Below are positions 1 through 10,378 of a stretch of 64,000 nucleotides of DNA, piece by piece. Position 1 is the stretch's first letter, and every line of letters starts with the position of its first letter. The translations under genes and the position numbers were made by a program. The notes under the pieces are model-generated. The model was given only the letters and a program-made list of their open reading frames with translations. It had not been told where the DNA came from and did no database searches. The stretch is from Pseudomonas californiensis (GTDB taxonomy: Bacteria; Pseudomonadota; Gammaproteobacteria; Pseudomonadales; Pseudomonadaceae): the NCBI RefSeq assembly GCF_021147775.1, contig NZ_JAGTPK010000001.1:186001-250000 (forward strand), written 5' to 3'.

Positions 1-130
1 TGGCCACAAGCAGTTCGCGTTTACCCAAAAGGATGAAACCTTTTGCGGTAGACGCGGACTTACCCTCGATGAAGCAGCCGTCTTTATCGCGTCCCGAGCA
101 GGGCGTGGTACAGGCAGCAGCGCCGCGCAA
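1..130 (-). CDS. possible N-terminal fragment of an unidentified protein running off the left edge
   Basis: On the minus strand an open frame runs from a TTG at 130 off the window edge with no stop. Its codons look like the neighbouring genes' (GC-rich third positions), and it encodes a Cys-containing stretch (Cys at residues 7, 11 and 19) followed by a Lys/Gly-rich segment. The frame is closed by a TGA upstream near 178 and contains no ATG, so a TTG start is the only visible option. I do not recognise the family. It could also be chance. It is divergent from the symporter gene at 344. Confidence 0.25.
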   Translation of the reverse strand, partial: MRGAAACTTPCSGRDKDGCFIEGKSASTAKGFILLGKRELLVA

Positions 131-343
131 TCCCCATAAAACCGGGACGATGTCCTGATACCGACATCGATGCTGTCATTTGTGACAGTTTTATTTCAAT
201 GAAACCGGGCCTGTGCGATGCTGGCGTCCATGCCAAAGGCCGACTAAAGCTTTAGTGGAGCGTTACACAACACCTCCCCGCTCGCGACTCGCCTCACTTT
301 CAATTCACACTGCCTTATTGGGCACACCTCAGGGGGCCTCACT
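131..343. other. intergenic region upstream of the Na/Pi symporter gene
   Basis: No convincing gene. It presumably holds the promoter of the plus-strand symporter gene. A purine-rich ribosome site (five G, roughly 327-337) precedes the ATG at 344. Confidence 0.4.
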
Positions 344-1996
344 ATGCTGACCCTGCTCGATTTGCTATCCGCCGTGGCGCTGCTGATCTGGGGCACGCAC
401 ATTGTGCGTACCGGCATCCTGCGTGTTTACGGCGCGCAACTACGACGTCTGCTCAGCCAGAACATGTCCAGGCGTCCGCTGGCATTCGTCGCCGGTATTC
501 TGGTCACCGCCATGGTGCAGAGCAGTAATGCCACCGCCATGCTTGTCACCTCCTTCGTGGGTCAGGGGCTGATGACCCTGACGCCTGCGCTGGTCATCAT
601 GCTGGGTGCCGATGTGGGTACTGCGCTGATGTCGCGGGTGCTGACCTTCGACCTGTCGTGGCTGTCACCGCTGCTGATTTTTCTCGGCGTGGTGTTCTTT
701 TTGTCACGCAAACAGACCCGTGCCGGTCAGTTGGGGCGCGTGGGTATTGGTCTCGGGCTGATTGTGCTAGCGTTGCAACTGATTGTCGCAGCCGCAGCGC
801 CGATCACTCAGGCGACAGGCGTCAAAGTACTCTTCGCTTCGCTGACGGGTGATCTGCTGCTCGATGCACTGGTGGGCGCGATGTTTGCGCTTATCTCTTA
901 TTCCAGCCTGGCTGCGGTGCTGCTGACCGCGACCCTGGCAGGCGCGGAAATCATCGGTTTGCCAGTGGCTATCGGGTTGGTGATCGGTGCCAATATCGGC
1001 AGTGGGTTGCTCGCCTTCCTCAGCACCAGCATGCAGAACGTCGCAGGTCGGCAAGTTGCGCTGGGCAGCCTGTTGTACAAACTGCTGGGCCTGCTGCTGA
1101 TCATCCCGGTGCTTGATCCGCTGGTGACGTGGATCGACACGCTGGGCTTCCGTCCACAGGAACTGGTCATCGGCTTCCACCTGATCTACAACACCACGCG
1201 CTGCCTGATCATGTTGCCGACGGTCGGACCCATGGCGCGGCTGTGCGCTGCACTGCTGCCGCAACAGAACGAAGCCGGAGGGTTGGCCAAACCTCGCCAT
1301 CTGGACCTGACCGCGCTGGCGACGCCAAGTCTTGCGCTGGCCAATGCAGTGCGGGAAACCCTGCGCATGGGTGACCTGATCGAGAGCATGCTGGGTTCGA
1401 TGCTGGCGGTGCTACGTGGCACGCAGACCGCAGTCACCCAGGAAGTGCGCCGTCTCAATGACGATGTTGAAGCGCTTTATAGCGCCATCAAGCTGTATCT
1501 GGCGCAGATGCCACGGGAAGAACTGGGCGAGCATGATAATCGCCGCTGGGCAGAAATCATCGAACTGACCATCAACCTGGAACTGGCCAGCGGGCTGATC
1601 GAACGCATGCTGCGCAAGATTCAGCAGCAGAAAACTTCGCAGCGCCGTTCCTTCTCGGAGGTCGGGCTCGAGGAGCTGGCGGATCTGCACATTCAGTTGC
1701 AGTCCAATCTGCGTCTGGGTCTGTCGGTGTTTCTCAGCGGTGACGAAGAAAGTGCGCGTCAGCTGCTGCGTGAAAAACGCCGATTCCGGGCTCAGGAACG
1801 GCGCTTGGCCCATGCTCACGTGAGCCGTTTGCAACGCAAGGTGGTGCAGAGCATCGAAACCAGTTCGCTGCACCTTGAGCTGATTGCCGACATGAAACGC
1901 CTGAATTCGCTGTTCTGCAGCAGTGCCTATGCGGTTCTGGAAACGGCCGACACCGGTGCCTTGTCCAGCGAGGGCGCGACCGAGCAATCGCTATGA
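344..1996 (+). CDS. Na+/phosphate cotransporter family membrane protein with PhoU-like C-terminal domain
   Basis: 550 aa. The N-terminal ~310 residues are hydrophobic with about eight to nine membrane segments. They carry the duplicated Na/Pi-cotransporter (NptA/YjbB type) signature: QSSNATAML at 59-67 in the first repeat and GANIGSG near 215 in the second. Residues ~330-530 are soluble and helical, like the PhoU-type domain fused to bacterial members. The family exports or imports phosphate with sodium at the inner membrane; direction cannot be told from sequence. Not obviously in an operon: the M16 gene starts 57 bp downstream and could be co-transcribed. Confidence 0.88.
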   Translation: MLTLLDLLSAVALLIWGTHIVRTGILRVYGAQLRRLLSQNMSRRPLAFVAGILVTAMVQSSNATAMLVTSFVGQGLMTLTPALVIMLGADVGTALMSRVLTFDLSWLSPLLIFLGVVFFLSRKQTRAGQLGRVGIGLGLIVLALQLIVAAAAPITQATGVKVLFASLTGDLLLDALVGAMFALISYSSLAAVLLTATLAGAEIIGLPVAIGLVIGANIGSGLLAFLSTSMQNVAGRQVALGSLLYKLLGLLLIIPVLDPLVTWIDTLGFRPQELVIGFHLIYNTTRCLIMLPTVGPMARLCAALLPQQNEAGGLAKPRHLDLTALATPSLALANAVRETLRMGDLIESMLGSMLAVLRGTQTAVTQEVRRLNDDVEALYSAIKLYLAQMPREELGEHDNRRWAEIIELTINLELASGLIERMLRKIQQQKTSQRRSFSEVGLEELADLHIQLQSNLRLGLSVFLSGDEESARQLLREKRRFRAQERRLAHAHVSRLQRKVVQSIETSSLHLELIADMKRLNSLFCSSAYAVLETADTGALSSEGATEQSL

Positions 1997-2053
1997 ACGT
2001 AAGCAGGCAGACGAAGTCTGTTAAACATACCGGCCCGCAAGGAAAGCTGCTTT

Positions 2054-3442
2054 ATGCGTTGCCTGCTGTTTGCTTGTCTGCTTCTCGGTTCACTCCCCTC
2101 ATTTGCCCTTGATCGACTTCAGGTCGAGGGCTACCTGCTGCCCAATGGTTTGCAGGTCCTGCTGAAACCGGGCTACGACAAAGGGCACGTCGCGATCCGT
2201 CTGGTGGTTGGCATCGGTTTTGACGACTTTGCCTGTCAGGATAAAGAGCTGCCTCATCTGCTTGAGCACCTGTTGTTCAGTGGCGTCGATGCCAGCGGCG
2301 AAGGTGGGCTTGAGGAGCGCATGCAGGCACTGGGTGGTGAGTGGAACGCGTTCACCAGCAACACCGACACAACATTCGTGATTGAGGCGCCTGCCCGAAA
2401 CCAGCGCAAGGTGCTGGATCTGTTGCTCGAAGTGCTGACCAGAACCGAGCTGGATCAGCCGCGTCTGGACAACGTCAAACGTGTTGTCGAGCGCGAGGAT
2501 GGTGGGCATGCCTCGCATCTGCAACGCCTGCTTGATCGCCGCGATTCCAGCCATGGTGCGAGCACCCAACTGGCCATCGAGCTGGGCTTGAAATGCGCTG
2601 AACGCCCTGAAGTCGAAGCCGTCTCGCTTGAGCATCTCGAAGAAGTGCTGGCCAACTGGTATGCCCCCAACAACATGACGCTGATCGTGGTGGGCGAACT
2701 GGACAAGCTGTTGCCTGCCTACCTGGAGCGAACTTACGGCAAGCTTGTCCCGACCGATCCTATCGACCATCCGCCGCTTGCTGAGAGCACGGGTACTGCG
2801 CAGCCAAGGCGCGAGCTCGAACGGGGTGGACTGGGCGAGAGCGTCAAGCTGCACTTGATCTACACTGAGCCGCAACTGGACGAGCAGCATGACGAGACCT
2901 GGGACCTTGTCGAATCGTATCTTGACTGGTCGCTCTATACGGAGCTGCGTCTGAAGCATGGTTTGTCCTACGGGCCCTCGGCGGATCGCGAAGTGTTTGG
3001 CGATGTCGGGTTTTTGAGCTTGAACGCCGATGTTCAACGCGAGGATGCTGACCAGGCCGAGCAGGAAATACGTGCGCTGGTCGAGCGTCTGCAAAAGGAA
3101 GGCATGCAGCCGGCCACGTTTGCACGTCTGAAAGCCGCTGCCATTGCTCGACAGGCCTGGGCGGTGCAGGGCAATAGCGCGTTGGCTGATTACTACTGGG
3201 GTGCCCTGAACGATTACGACAAGGGCCGCTTTGAGGACCCTGCCAAACGGACCGGGGCTGTGAGTATCGAGACGGCCAATCGTGCCATGCGTCAGCTGTT
3301 GGCACAGCCGGGCTACATGAGAATTGAAAAACCGTTGCTCGGTTATGACGGTCTGTACTGGATCGGCGCGGCGGTGCTGGGCCTGATTGTAGTGTTGGCA
3401 GTATCGTTGGCCATCTGGCGCCGCCGTATGCGCGGGCGCTAG
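2054..3442 (+). CDS. M16 family zinc metallopeptidase with C-terminal membrane anchor
   Basis: 462 aa. A signal peptide (residues 1-18, cut after SFA) leads into a pitrilysin/insulinase N-terminal domain with the inverted zinc motif HLLEH at 68-72, so the catalytic residues are present. A second M16-like (inactive-type) half covers ~190-420. Residues ~433-455 form a strong membrane helix followed by an arginine-rich end (RRRMRGR), which would tether the enzyme with its peptidase domains in the periplasm. Its length matches a single M16 pair, about half of pitrilysin. Substrate unknown. An intrinsic terminator follows at once. Confidence 0.85.
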   Translation: MRCLLFACLLLGSLPSFALDRLQVEGYLLPNGLQVLLKPGYDKGHVAIRLVVGIGFDDFACQDKELPHLLEHLLFSGVDASGEGGLEERMQALGGEWNAFTSNTDTTFVIEAPARNQRKVLDLLLEVLTRTELDQPRLDNVKRVVEREDGGHASHLQRLLDRRDSSHGASTQLAIELGLKCAERPEVEAVSLEHLEEVLANWYAPNNMTLIVVGELDKLLPAYLERTYGKLVPTDPIDHPPLAESTGTAQPRRELERGGLGESVKLHLIYTEPQLDEQHDETWDLVESYLDWSLYTELRLKHGLSYGPSADREVFGDVGFLSLNADVQREDADQAEQEIRALVERLQKEGMQPATFARLKAAAIARQAWAVQGNSALADYYWGALNDYDKGRFEDPAKRTGAVSIETANRAMRQLLAQPGYMRIEKPLLGYDGLYWIGAAVLGLIVVLAVSLAIWRRRMRGR

Positions 3443-3470
3443 GCGCTGCGCCTTCTGCCTGTATGCAAGA

Positions 3471-3506
3471 ACCCGCGCGGCATTGCTATGCTGCGCGGGT
3501 TTTTTG
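3471..3506 (+). terminator. intrinsic terminator after the M16 peptidase gene
   Basis: A 13-bp GC-rich stem (3471-3483 with 3488-3500, one G-T pair, loop TTGC) is followed at once by a run of T to 3506. It lies 28 bp after the stop codon at 3442 and ends transcription before the next gene. Confidence 0.92.
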
Positions 3507-3534
3507 ATTGAACTGACCCGAGTGAATCGTTGAA

Positions 3535-4740
3535 ATGCCTGACCTGAACCGCTACGTCACACCCGTGCTTGAATTGATGAAGCGTTACCCCGGGCTTATC
3601 GCGGCTTTTGGTTTTGTGTCGGGTATTGCCAGCTTCATTCTGGTCGACCGCCAGGCGGGTCTGGCGACCTGGATTGCGGTGGTCATGCTCATCAGCTGGC
3701 TATGGCTGATGGTCGAGAACACCATGGTCGGCCTGCTGAACAAGGCCATCGGGCGTGAGATCCCTCAAGGCTTGTTGCGCTACGGCACGCAGATGATCCA
3801 CCAGGAAAGCCTGTTTTTTGTACTGCCGTTCTTTTTCATCACCACCACCTGGAACAGCGGACAGGCAATTTTCACAGCGTTTCTTGGCGCCGCCGGCCTG
3901 ATCTCGATCATTGATCCGCTGTATTACAAATGGCTGGCGCCGCGTCGCTGGCTGTTCATGGCTCTGCACACGCTTACTCTGTTTGCAGCCTTGCTTACCG
4001 CGTTGCCCATCATCCTGCACCTGACCACCGCCGAGAGTTACAAGCTGGCGCTGGGTGTAGCGTTGTTGCTGTCGTTCCCTAGCCTGGCGTCCAGCTTCCC
4101 GCTCAATAACTGGCGACGTGCAGTGACGGTAGTGGCAATGATCGTGGCGATAGGCGGCGCTGGCTGGATGCTGCGCTCCTGGGTGCCGCCTGCGACGTTG
4201 TGGTTGACCGAGGTGGCGGTGAGCCCGGACTTCGATAACAAGAGCCGTACTCCTGGCGACAGCATTTCCGAGATCAGTGCCAGTCAGCTGCGCAGCAGCG
4301 GGTTGTATGCCTACACCGCCATCAACGCGCCGCGGGGTCTGGAAGAGCGGATTTATCACGTATGGCGCCACGACGGTAAAGAAGTGGATCGTATCGCGCT
4401 GGACATCCATGGCGGTCGCAAGGAAGGCTATCGCGCCTGGACTCACAAACAGAACTTTCCTCAGGACGTGGTCGGTCGCTGGCAGGTGAGGGTGTTGACG
4501 GAGGACGGGCAGATGATCGGTGTGCTGCGTTTTGTGGTGACCGATACCGATCAACCGACTGTCACCAAACCTGCTGGTCGATTGATCAAGCTCAAGCCTG
4601 GCGGCGATCAGTCTGAACAGGCCGAACCTGAAGCCGGGTCAGAGCGCAAATCTGACGCGGCTCCGGAAAAGCCCCCAGCCAGTGAGCCGAAACGAGAAAG
4701 CCCCTCAGCCGAAACGCCACCTGAGGCACCTGCTCAGTAG
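3535..4740 (+). CDS. DUF5924/DUF2914-type membrane protein
   Basis: 401 aa. The first ~225 residues hold about six membrane helices. Residues ~225-330 form a soluble domain of the DUF2914 kind, with the WRHDGKEVDRI and GRWQVRVLTEDGQ patterns typical of it. The last ~70 residues are a low-complexity Pro/Glu/Ser/Lys tail. Function unknown; the family is conserved in Pseudomonas as an inner-membrane protein with a periplasmic domain. It is convergent with the next gene, only 4 bp away, with no terminator visible between them. Start: ATG at 3535. Confidence 0.8.
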   Translation: MPDLNRYVTPVLELMKRYPGLIAAFGFVSGIASFILVDRQAGLATWIAVVMLISWLWLMVENTMVGLLNKAIGREIPQGLLRYGTQMIHQESLFFVLPFFFITTTWNSGQAIFTAFLGAAGLISIIDPLYYKWLAPRRWLFMALHTLTLFAALLTALPIILHLTTAESYKLALGVALLLSFPSLASSFPLNNWRRAVTVVAMIVAIGGAGWMLRSWVPPATLWLTEVAVSPDFDNKSRTPGDSISEISASQLRSSGLYAYTAINAPRGLEERIYHVWRHDGKEVDRIALDIHGGRKEGYRAWTHKQNFPQDVVGRWQVRVLTEDGQMIGVLRFVVTDTDQPTVTKPAGRLIKLKPGGDQSEQAEPEAGSERKSDAAPEKPPASEPKRESPSAETPPEAPAQ

Positions 4741-4744
4741 GGCC

Positions 4745-5986
4745 TCAGCTCGCAGTGGCGCCGAAGAACCAGTAGCAGACGTAGATTGCCGCGACTACGC
4801 CGCAAAACTCGGCCAGCAGTGCGCAGCCGACTGCGTGGCGGGCTCGCTGGATACCGACGGCGCCAAAATACACCGCCAGCACGTAGAAGGTGGTTTCGGT
4901 ACTGCCCTGAATCGTTGCCGCTGCCAGCGCTGCGAAGCTGTCCACGCCCTGGGTCTGCATGGTTTCGATCAGCAAGGCCCGGGCGGCGCTGCCCGAGAAG
5001 GGTTTGACCATCGCGGTCGGCAGCGCGTCGACGAAGCGCGTGTCCATGCCCAGCCATTCCACCAGATGACGAATGCCTTCCAGGCCGAAGTCCAGCGCCC
5101 CCGATGCCCTTAGCACGCCGACTGCACAGAGCATGGCAACCAGGTACGGCAGCAGGCTTTTGGCAACATCGAAACCTTCCTTCGCCCCTTCGACAAAGGC
5201 CTCGTAGACCTGCACCTTGCGCAACGAACCAATGATCAAAAACATCATGATCAGGCCGAACAGCGTGAGGTTGCCCAGAATGGAGGAAAGCCCCGCCAGC
5301 GCAGCCGCCGAGAGCGTCGCCAGAAACGCCATGAAACCCCCGAGCAACAGCGCGCCCGGGATCAGATAAGCGAGCACCACTGGGTCCCAGAGGCGCAGGC
5401 GCTGCATGAACGCCACCGACAGCAGGCCGACGAAGGTTGAGGCGCTGGTGGCCAGCAGAATGGGCAAAAAGACCAGGGTAGGATCGGGCGCACCTTGCTG
5501 GGCGCGGTACATGAAGATCGTCACGGGCAGCAGGGTGAGCGACGAGGCGTTCAGCACCAGAAACAGAATCTGTGCGTTGCTGGCCGTGGTCTTGCTGGGG
5601 TTGAGCTCTTGCAAAGAACGCATGGCCTTCAGGCCGATCGGCGTAGCGGCGTTGTCCAGCCCCAGTGCATTGGCGGCGAAGTTGAGAGTGATCAGGCCCA
5701 GCGCGGGGTGGCCCGGCGGGACTTCCGGCATCAGGCGCAGAAACAGAGGCCCGAGTACCTTGGCCAGCCAATCGACGATGCCGGCCTTTTCGGCGATGCG
5801 CAAAAAGCCCAGCCACAGCGTCAGGGTACCGAACAGCAGCACCATGACCTCGACTGACAGCTTGGCCATGGCGAAGATGCTCTCGACCATGGCGGCAAAA
5901 ATGCCCGCGTTACCGCCAATCAGCCACTGTGCCAGCGCGGAGATGGCCGCCACGACAAAAAAACCAAGCCACAGGCCATTGAGCAT
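4745..5986 (-). CDS. SpmA/SpmB-like fused nucleoside-recognition (Gate domain) membrane protein
   Basis: 413 aa, highly hydrophobic. It contains two copies of the Gate/nucleoside-recognition fold, corresponding to Bacillus spore maturation proteins A (N half, with NALGLDNAATPIGLKAM near 111-127) and B (C half, with SGSAARALLIE near 325-335) joined in one chain. A pseudomonad does not sporulate, so the spore name is historical. The family are predicted inner-membrane transporters of unknown substrate. Ribosome site GAGGGA lies about 10 nt before the ATG at 5986. The gltP terminator separates it from the upstream gene. Confidence 0.83.
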   Translation of the reverse strand: MLNGLWLGFFVVAAISALAQWLIGGNAGIFAAMVESIFAMAKLSVEVMVLLFGTLTLWLGFLRIAEKAGIVDWLAKVLGPLFLRLMPEVPPGHPALGLITLNFAANALGLDNAATPIGLKAMRSLQELNPSKTTASNAQILFLVLNASSLTLLPVTIFMYRAQQGAPDPTLVFLPILLATSASTFVGLLSVAFMQRLRLWDPVVLAYLIPGALLLGGFMAFLATLSAAALAGLSSILGNLTLFGLIMMFLIIGSLRKVQVYEAFVEGAKEGFDVAKSLLPYLVAMLCAVGVLRASGALDFGLEGIRHLVEWLGMDTRFVDALPTAMVKPFSGSAARALLIETMQTQGVDSFAALAAATIQGSTETTFYVLAVYFGAVGIQRARHAVGCALLAEFCGVVAAIYVCYWFFGATAS

Positions 5987-6085
5987 CGGATAAGTCCCTC
6001 ACAAGATGCGGGGATGATAACGGCGGGGTGCGCTGGAGGGAAATCGGTGCGCGGATGCGCAGTTGAGTTCCCTGGCCCCGGAAAC

Positions 6086-6113
6086 GACAAACCCCGCCAG
6101 TGCGGGGTTTGTC
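6086..6113 (-). terminator. terminator downstream of gltP
   Basis: Perfect 12-bp inverted repeat (6086-6097 with 6102-6113, loop of four) 18 bp after the gltP stop. The arm carries TTTGTC and is followed on the minus strand by GTTTCC, so the U-run is short; it still has the usual position and stability of an intrinsic terminator. Confidence 0.7.
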
Positions 6114-6131
6114 TGCGTAACGGTGTGACGA

Positions 6132-7463
<1,332 letters not shown>

Positions 7464-8120
7464 GTTCATACCCTTATTTCAAGTGGGGTGGGCTAGTCCA
7501 AAACCGACACGATGAGACTGCTTTTCCACAGCATTCTCGAAGCACGGATGACTTTTGGCGTCGTCCAGAGAAGGTCACCGCAGGCGAGCATCCCAGCTCT
7601 GTAGCAGGCGAAAAAAGGCGCAACTATTCTCACCGCAGCCACCGACGTCTAATGCCGTAAACGACTACCTCATGCAATATCGGCATACAAAAACGACCGA
7701 AAGCGTTGATTTGCGACAGATTGGAAGAGGGCGTTTTTACGTCAAAGCGGCTAAAACGTCGCTTGCGTGAAGGGGGATAGCGAAATATCGAAGGCTGTTG
7801 CAGTCAGTGCTTGGCACTGCAGGAGGGTGTGCTGGCAGCACTTTTCTGGATGTACGGTAAAAATCCGAAGGCCTATGGCGCGCCTGGAATGTAAAGCGCC
7901 GTGCAAGTGTCCTGTTCAGACCCGACGAACGAGTCATGAAATCGTTGACTTGCACGGCAGCTTGCCTGACCCGGCCCTCATCGGAGGTACTCCCTGTACC
8001 CCTAGGTCACGCCGATCCTTTCGATCAGCACATCCCGGCCCCCTGGTCATGCGCGTACCCTCTTCGGGCCGCGCAACCGGAAAAAGTCGTCCCGGAGGAC
8101 ATCTCTCTCTCCGCTCTGGA
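7464..8120. other. 657-bp intergenic region upstream of gltP
   Basis: It lies between the Ivy-family gene and gltP, both on the minus strand. It has several short open frames on both strands but none with a good ribosome site plus recognisable protein. No tRNA, IS end or clear sigma-54 site was found by eye. It must hold the gltP promoter. The stretch is longer than most gaps here and could hide a small RNA. Confidence 0.35.
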
Positions 8121-8587
8121 TCAATACCAGTTCGGGTCTTTGCGTAACTGCTCTTTCAGCAGCTGCTGCATACCCTCGTCGGGCTTGCCCAAAAACCTGT
8201 AAGTCGCATGAAGTGTCGGGGATTTATCCGCTGGCAGACCAGCAGGCACCTCCACCAACATTGCGTAAGCATCTTCCTTGTCGAGACTGAACGACACGAT
8301 CAGGCGCTTGCTCTTGCACGTATCGGCGGTCTCGCAGAGCGGACCCACCAGATACGGGTCACCGTCCTCCGTCACTGCCGTCATCTGGTCGGAGGTACCT
8401 GAAAGATTGAGCACCCATTCGGGCAACCGTTCTTCTTTCTTGACGACCTTCATCCAGGTCTGACGGTACTCGGGTGATGAGCTCAAGAGCTCATTCACGC
8501 GGGCTTGTCCATCATTGGCAGCTACTGCCATGGCACTACCGCCCATCAACAGGGCGGCCGCCAGACTACGCAGTGACGTATGCATCA

Positions 8588-8588
<1 letters not shown>
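8121..8588 (-). CDS. Ivy-family periplasmic lysozyme inhibitor homologue
   Basis: 155 aa. Signal peptide 1-24 (cut near AVA-AND), then a compact domain with the Ivy pattern: LPEWV, a strand leading to a two-cysteine loop, then KRLIVSFS, and a C-terminal LKEQLRKDPNWY. In E. coli Ivy the protruding loop is CKPHDC and plugs the lysozyme active site. Here the two Cys are kept, but the loop reads CETADTC, so the inhibitory His is missing. The start overlaps the stop of the upstream 54-aa gene (TGATG), implying translational coupling. Family membership is fairly sure; lysozyme inhibition is uncertain. Confidence 0.8.
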
Positions 8589-8782
<194 letters not shown>

Positions 8783-8817
8783 TCAGATTCCGGGTAGTGC
8801 ATGTATTTCAGATCGGG

Positions 8818-9102
8818 TCAGAAAACCCATTTTTGCTGCGGCGCTACTTCATCTACAGCAACCACACCGTCAACTGGGCGAATGCTCAAGGCGGTGTCTT
8901 GAGCCATCGGCGAGCTGACGCTGCGGTATGAAATGCTGCTGTGGATGATTTGCTGTTGGATATGGGTCGCTTCGTTGGCTTGATTCCAACGCTGAAACTG
9001 CTGAATGGCGATCAGCGTGACCAGCAAGGCAAGGAGCAGAAAAAGGCCTTGCTGCACATGGAGGGGGGAGATCCGCAACTGTGCAATACGCTGACTGTTC
9101 AT
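8818..9102 (-). CDS. small single-pass membrane protein, function unknown
   Basis: 94 aa with one membrane helix at ~18-36 (GLFLLLALLVTLIAIQQF), a short N-terminal cytoplasmic part and a ~55-residue soluble tail. A GGAGGGAG ribosome site precedes the ATG at 9102. It is 65 bp upstream of the DUF1328-Ivy pair and on the same strand, so it may be its first gene. I do not recognise the family. Confidence 0.65.
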   Translation of the reverse strand: MNSQRIAQLRISPLHVQQGLFLLLALLVTLIAIQQFQRWNQANEATHIQQQIIHSSISYRSVSSPMAQDTALSIRPVDGVVAVDEVAPQQKWVF

Positions 9103-9267
9103 CCGCTAGCTCCCTCCACATGAGTGGGCATTCATTCGTTATGGTCGTGTGTTGCCGACCTTCGTTGAGTGGGATATTGCAGACTGCGTGCCAGCTTTTG
9201 CATTGAAATTAAATTCAATAAAATCAACGAGTTATAAAGTTTTTCGGAGTTGCCTTACACGCAAGCT

Positions 9268-9293
9268 GCACGATTACACCTTTGTAATCGTGC
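9268..9293 (-). terminator. hairpin downstream of the BON-domain gene
   Basis: Perfect 11-bp inverted repeat (9268-9278 with 9283-9293), loop of four, about 40 bp after the BON gene's stop. There is no U-run on either strand, so termination may be weak or the hairpin may protect the mRNA 3' end. Confidence 0.4.
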
Positions 9294-9331
9294 GTTCTGC
9301 ACGAGTCGTATGGCTTTATTTGTCTGGTCTG

Positions 9332-10180
9332 TCAGCCTGCGCTGCGCGCCATGACTTTCAAGGCGTCGCCGTTCACGCCTTTTACACCACGAATGTTTCG
9401 TGCGATTTCAATCGCCAGTTCCTTCTCCGCAAAGTTGGCGACTACGCCGTTCAGGGTGACCACACCGCCTTTGGTGTCGACCTTCATGTTCAAGCCATCC
9501 AAGCTGCGGCTGTAGATCAGGCTGGCCTTCACCTTGCTGGTGATCCACGCGTCGCTCATTTCCTCTGTCGCTGTGAGCGTCTGCGGCTGCGCCTTGGCGG
9601 CTATAGAATCGGCGGCGCTGAGGCTGAGCAGGTTATTGACACTGACCACGCCGTCCGTATTGGTCGCCAGGCGGCCTGCAAGCTCCTTGGCTTCAGGGCT
9701 CTGCGCTCGTCCCTTCAAGGTCACTACGCCTTCATTGCTGCTCACATCTATGGTCAGGCCCTCGGTGACGCTGCTCCACAGCAACTTGGACTTCACCGTT
9801 GCTACCAGCGTGGCGTCTTCAAAGCGTTGAGCCATACCGGTTTTCGTGGCCGGGTCGCTGGCAACTGATGCATCCACTTCCAGCTGGTTGTCGACTTTGT
9901 TGATCCCCGCAACATCCAGTGCGATGCGTTCGGCCAGCTCACGATCCACATCGGTCTCGACCTTGCCTTTCAGAATGGCGGTGCCTTGCTCGACGTCAAC
10001 GTCGATTTTGAAAGGGCTCAAATGCCTGTTGAGTGCAAAGGCAGTCCAGATCGAACCCTCTTGTCGGGCTTCGGCGAGCTGAGTCGGCAAGTCGTCTTGC
10101 GCTGCCAGTGCGAGTGAAGGGCCAGTGCCAAGGAAGGTTGCGGTCGCGGTAATGAGGGCGATCTTTTTCAGTGGGTGCAT
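9332..10180 (-). CDS. periplasmic BON-domain protein (OsmY-like), three BON repeats
   Basis: 282 aa from the ATG at 10180, chosen because it starts a clean signal peptide (MHPLKKIALITATATFLGTG, cut after ALA-A) and follows an AGGA site; a longer frame upstream is not needed. Three BON domains of ~65 residues follow (about 40-105, 120-185 and 215-282), each with the G-x-V-x-L-x-G pattern (GTAILKGKV, GVVTLKGRA, GVVTLNGVV). BON proteins bind phospholipid and protect the envelope in stress. It lies divergent from algB. Confidence 0.88.
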   Translation of the reverse strand: MHPLKKIALITATATFLGTGPSLALAAQDDLPTQLAEARQEGSIWTAFALNRHLSPFKIDVDVEQGTAILKGKVETDVDRELAERIALDVAGINKVDNQLEVDASVASDPATKTGMAQRFEDATLVATVKSKLLWSSVTEGLTIDVSSNEGVVTLKGRAQSPEAKELAGRLATNTDGVVSVNNLLSLSAADSIAAKAQPQTLTATEEMSDAWITSKVKASLIYSRSLDGLNMKVDTKGGVVTLNGVVANFAEKELAIEIARNIRGVKGVNGDALKVMARSAG

Positions 10181-10378
10181 AAGAATTTTCCTGTTGAGGT
10201 GGGCTTTTAGCCTCCAGATGAACGGTGTTAGCGACATAAACACGTTTTAATCGGGCTGTTAGCCAGAACGAGGCCAGATAGATAACATTCACATCGCAGA
10301 ATCAATCAGAATTGACCATGCAACTTGCCCGATGATTCCGAGACTAACCAAGACAATTCACTAAGGAGCGTAGGAAAA

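Noticed and set aside
7737..8202. short open frames (72 and 88 aa) in the gltP upstream gap
   Set aside because: No ribosome site, no domain, composition unlike the neighbours; treated as non-coding.
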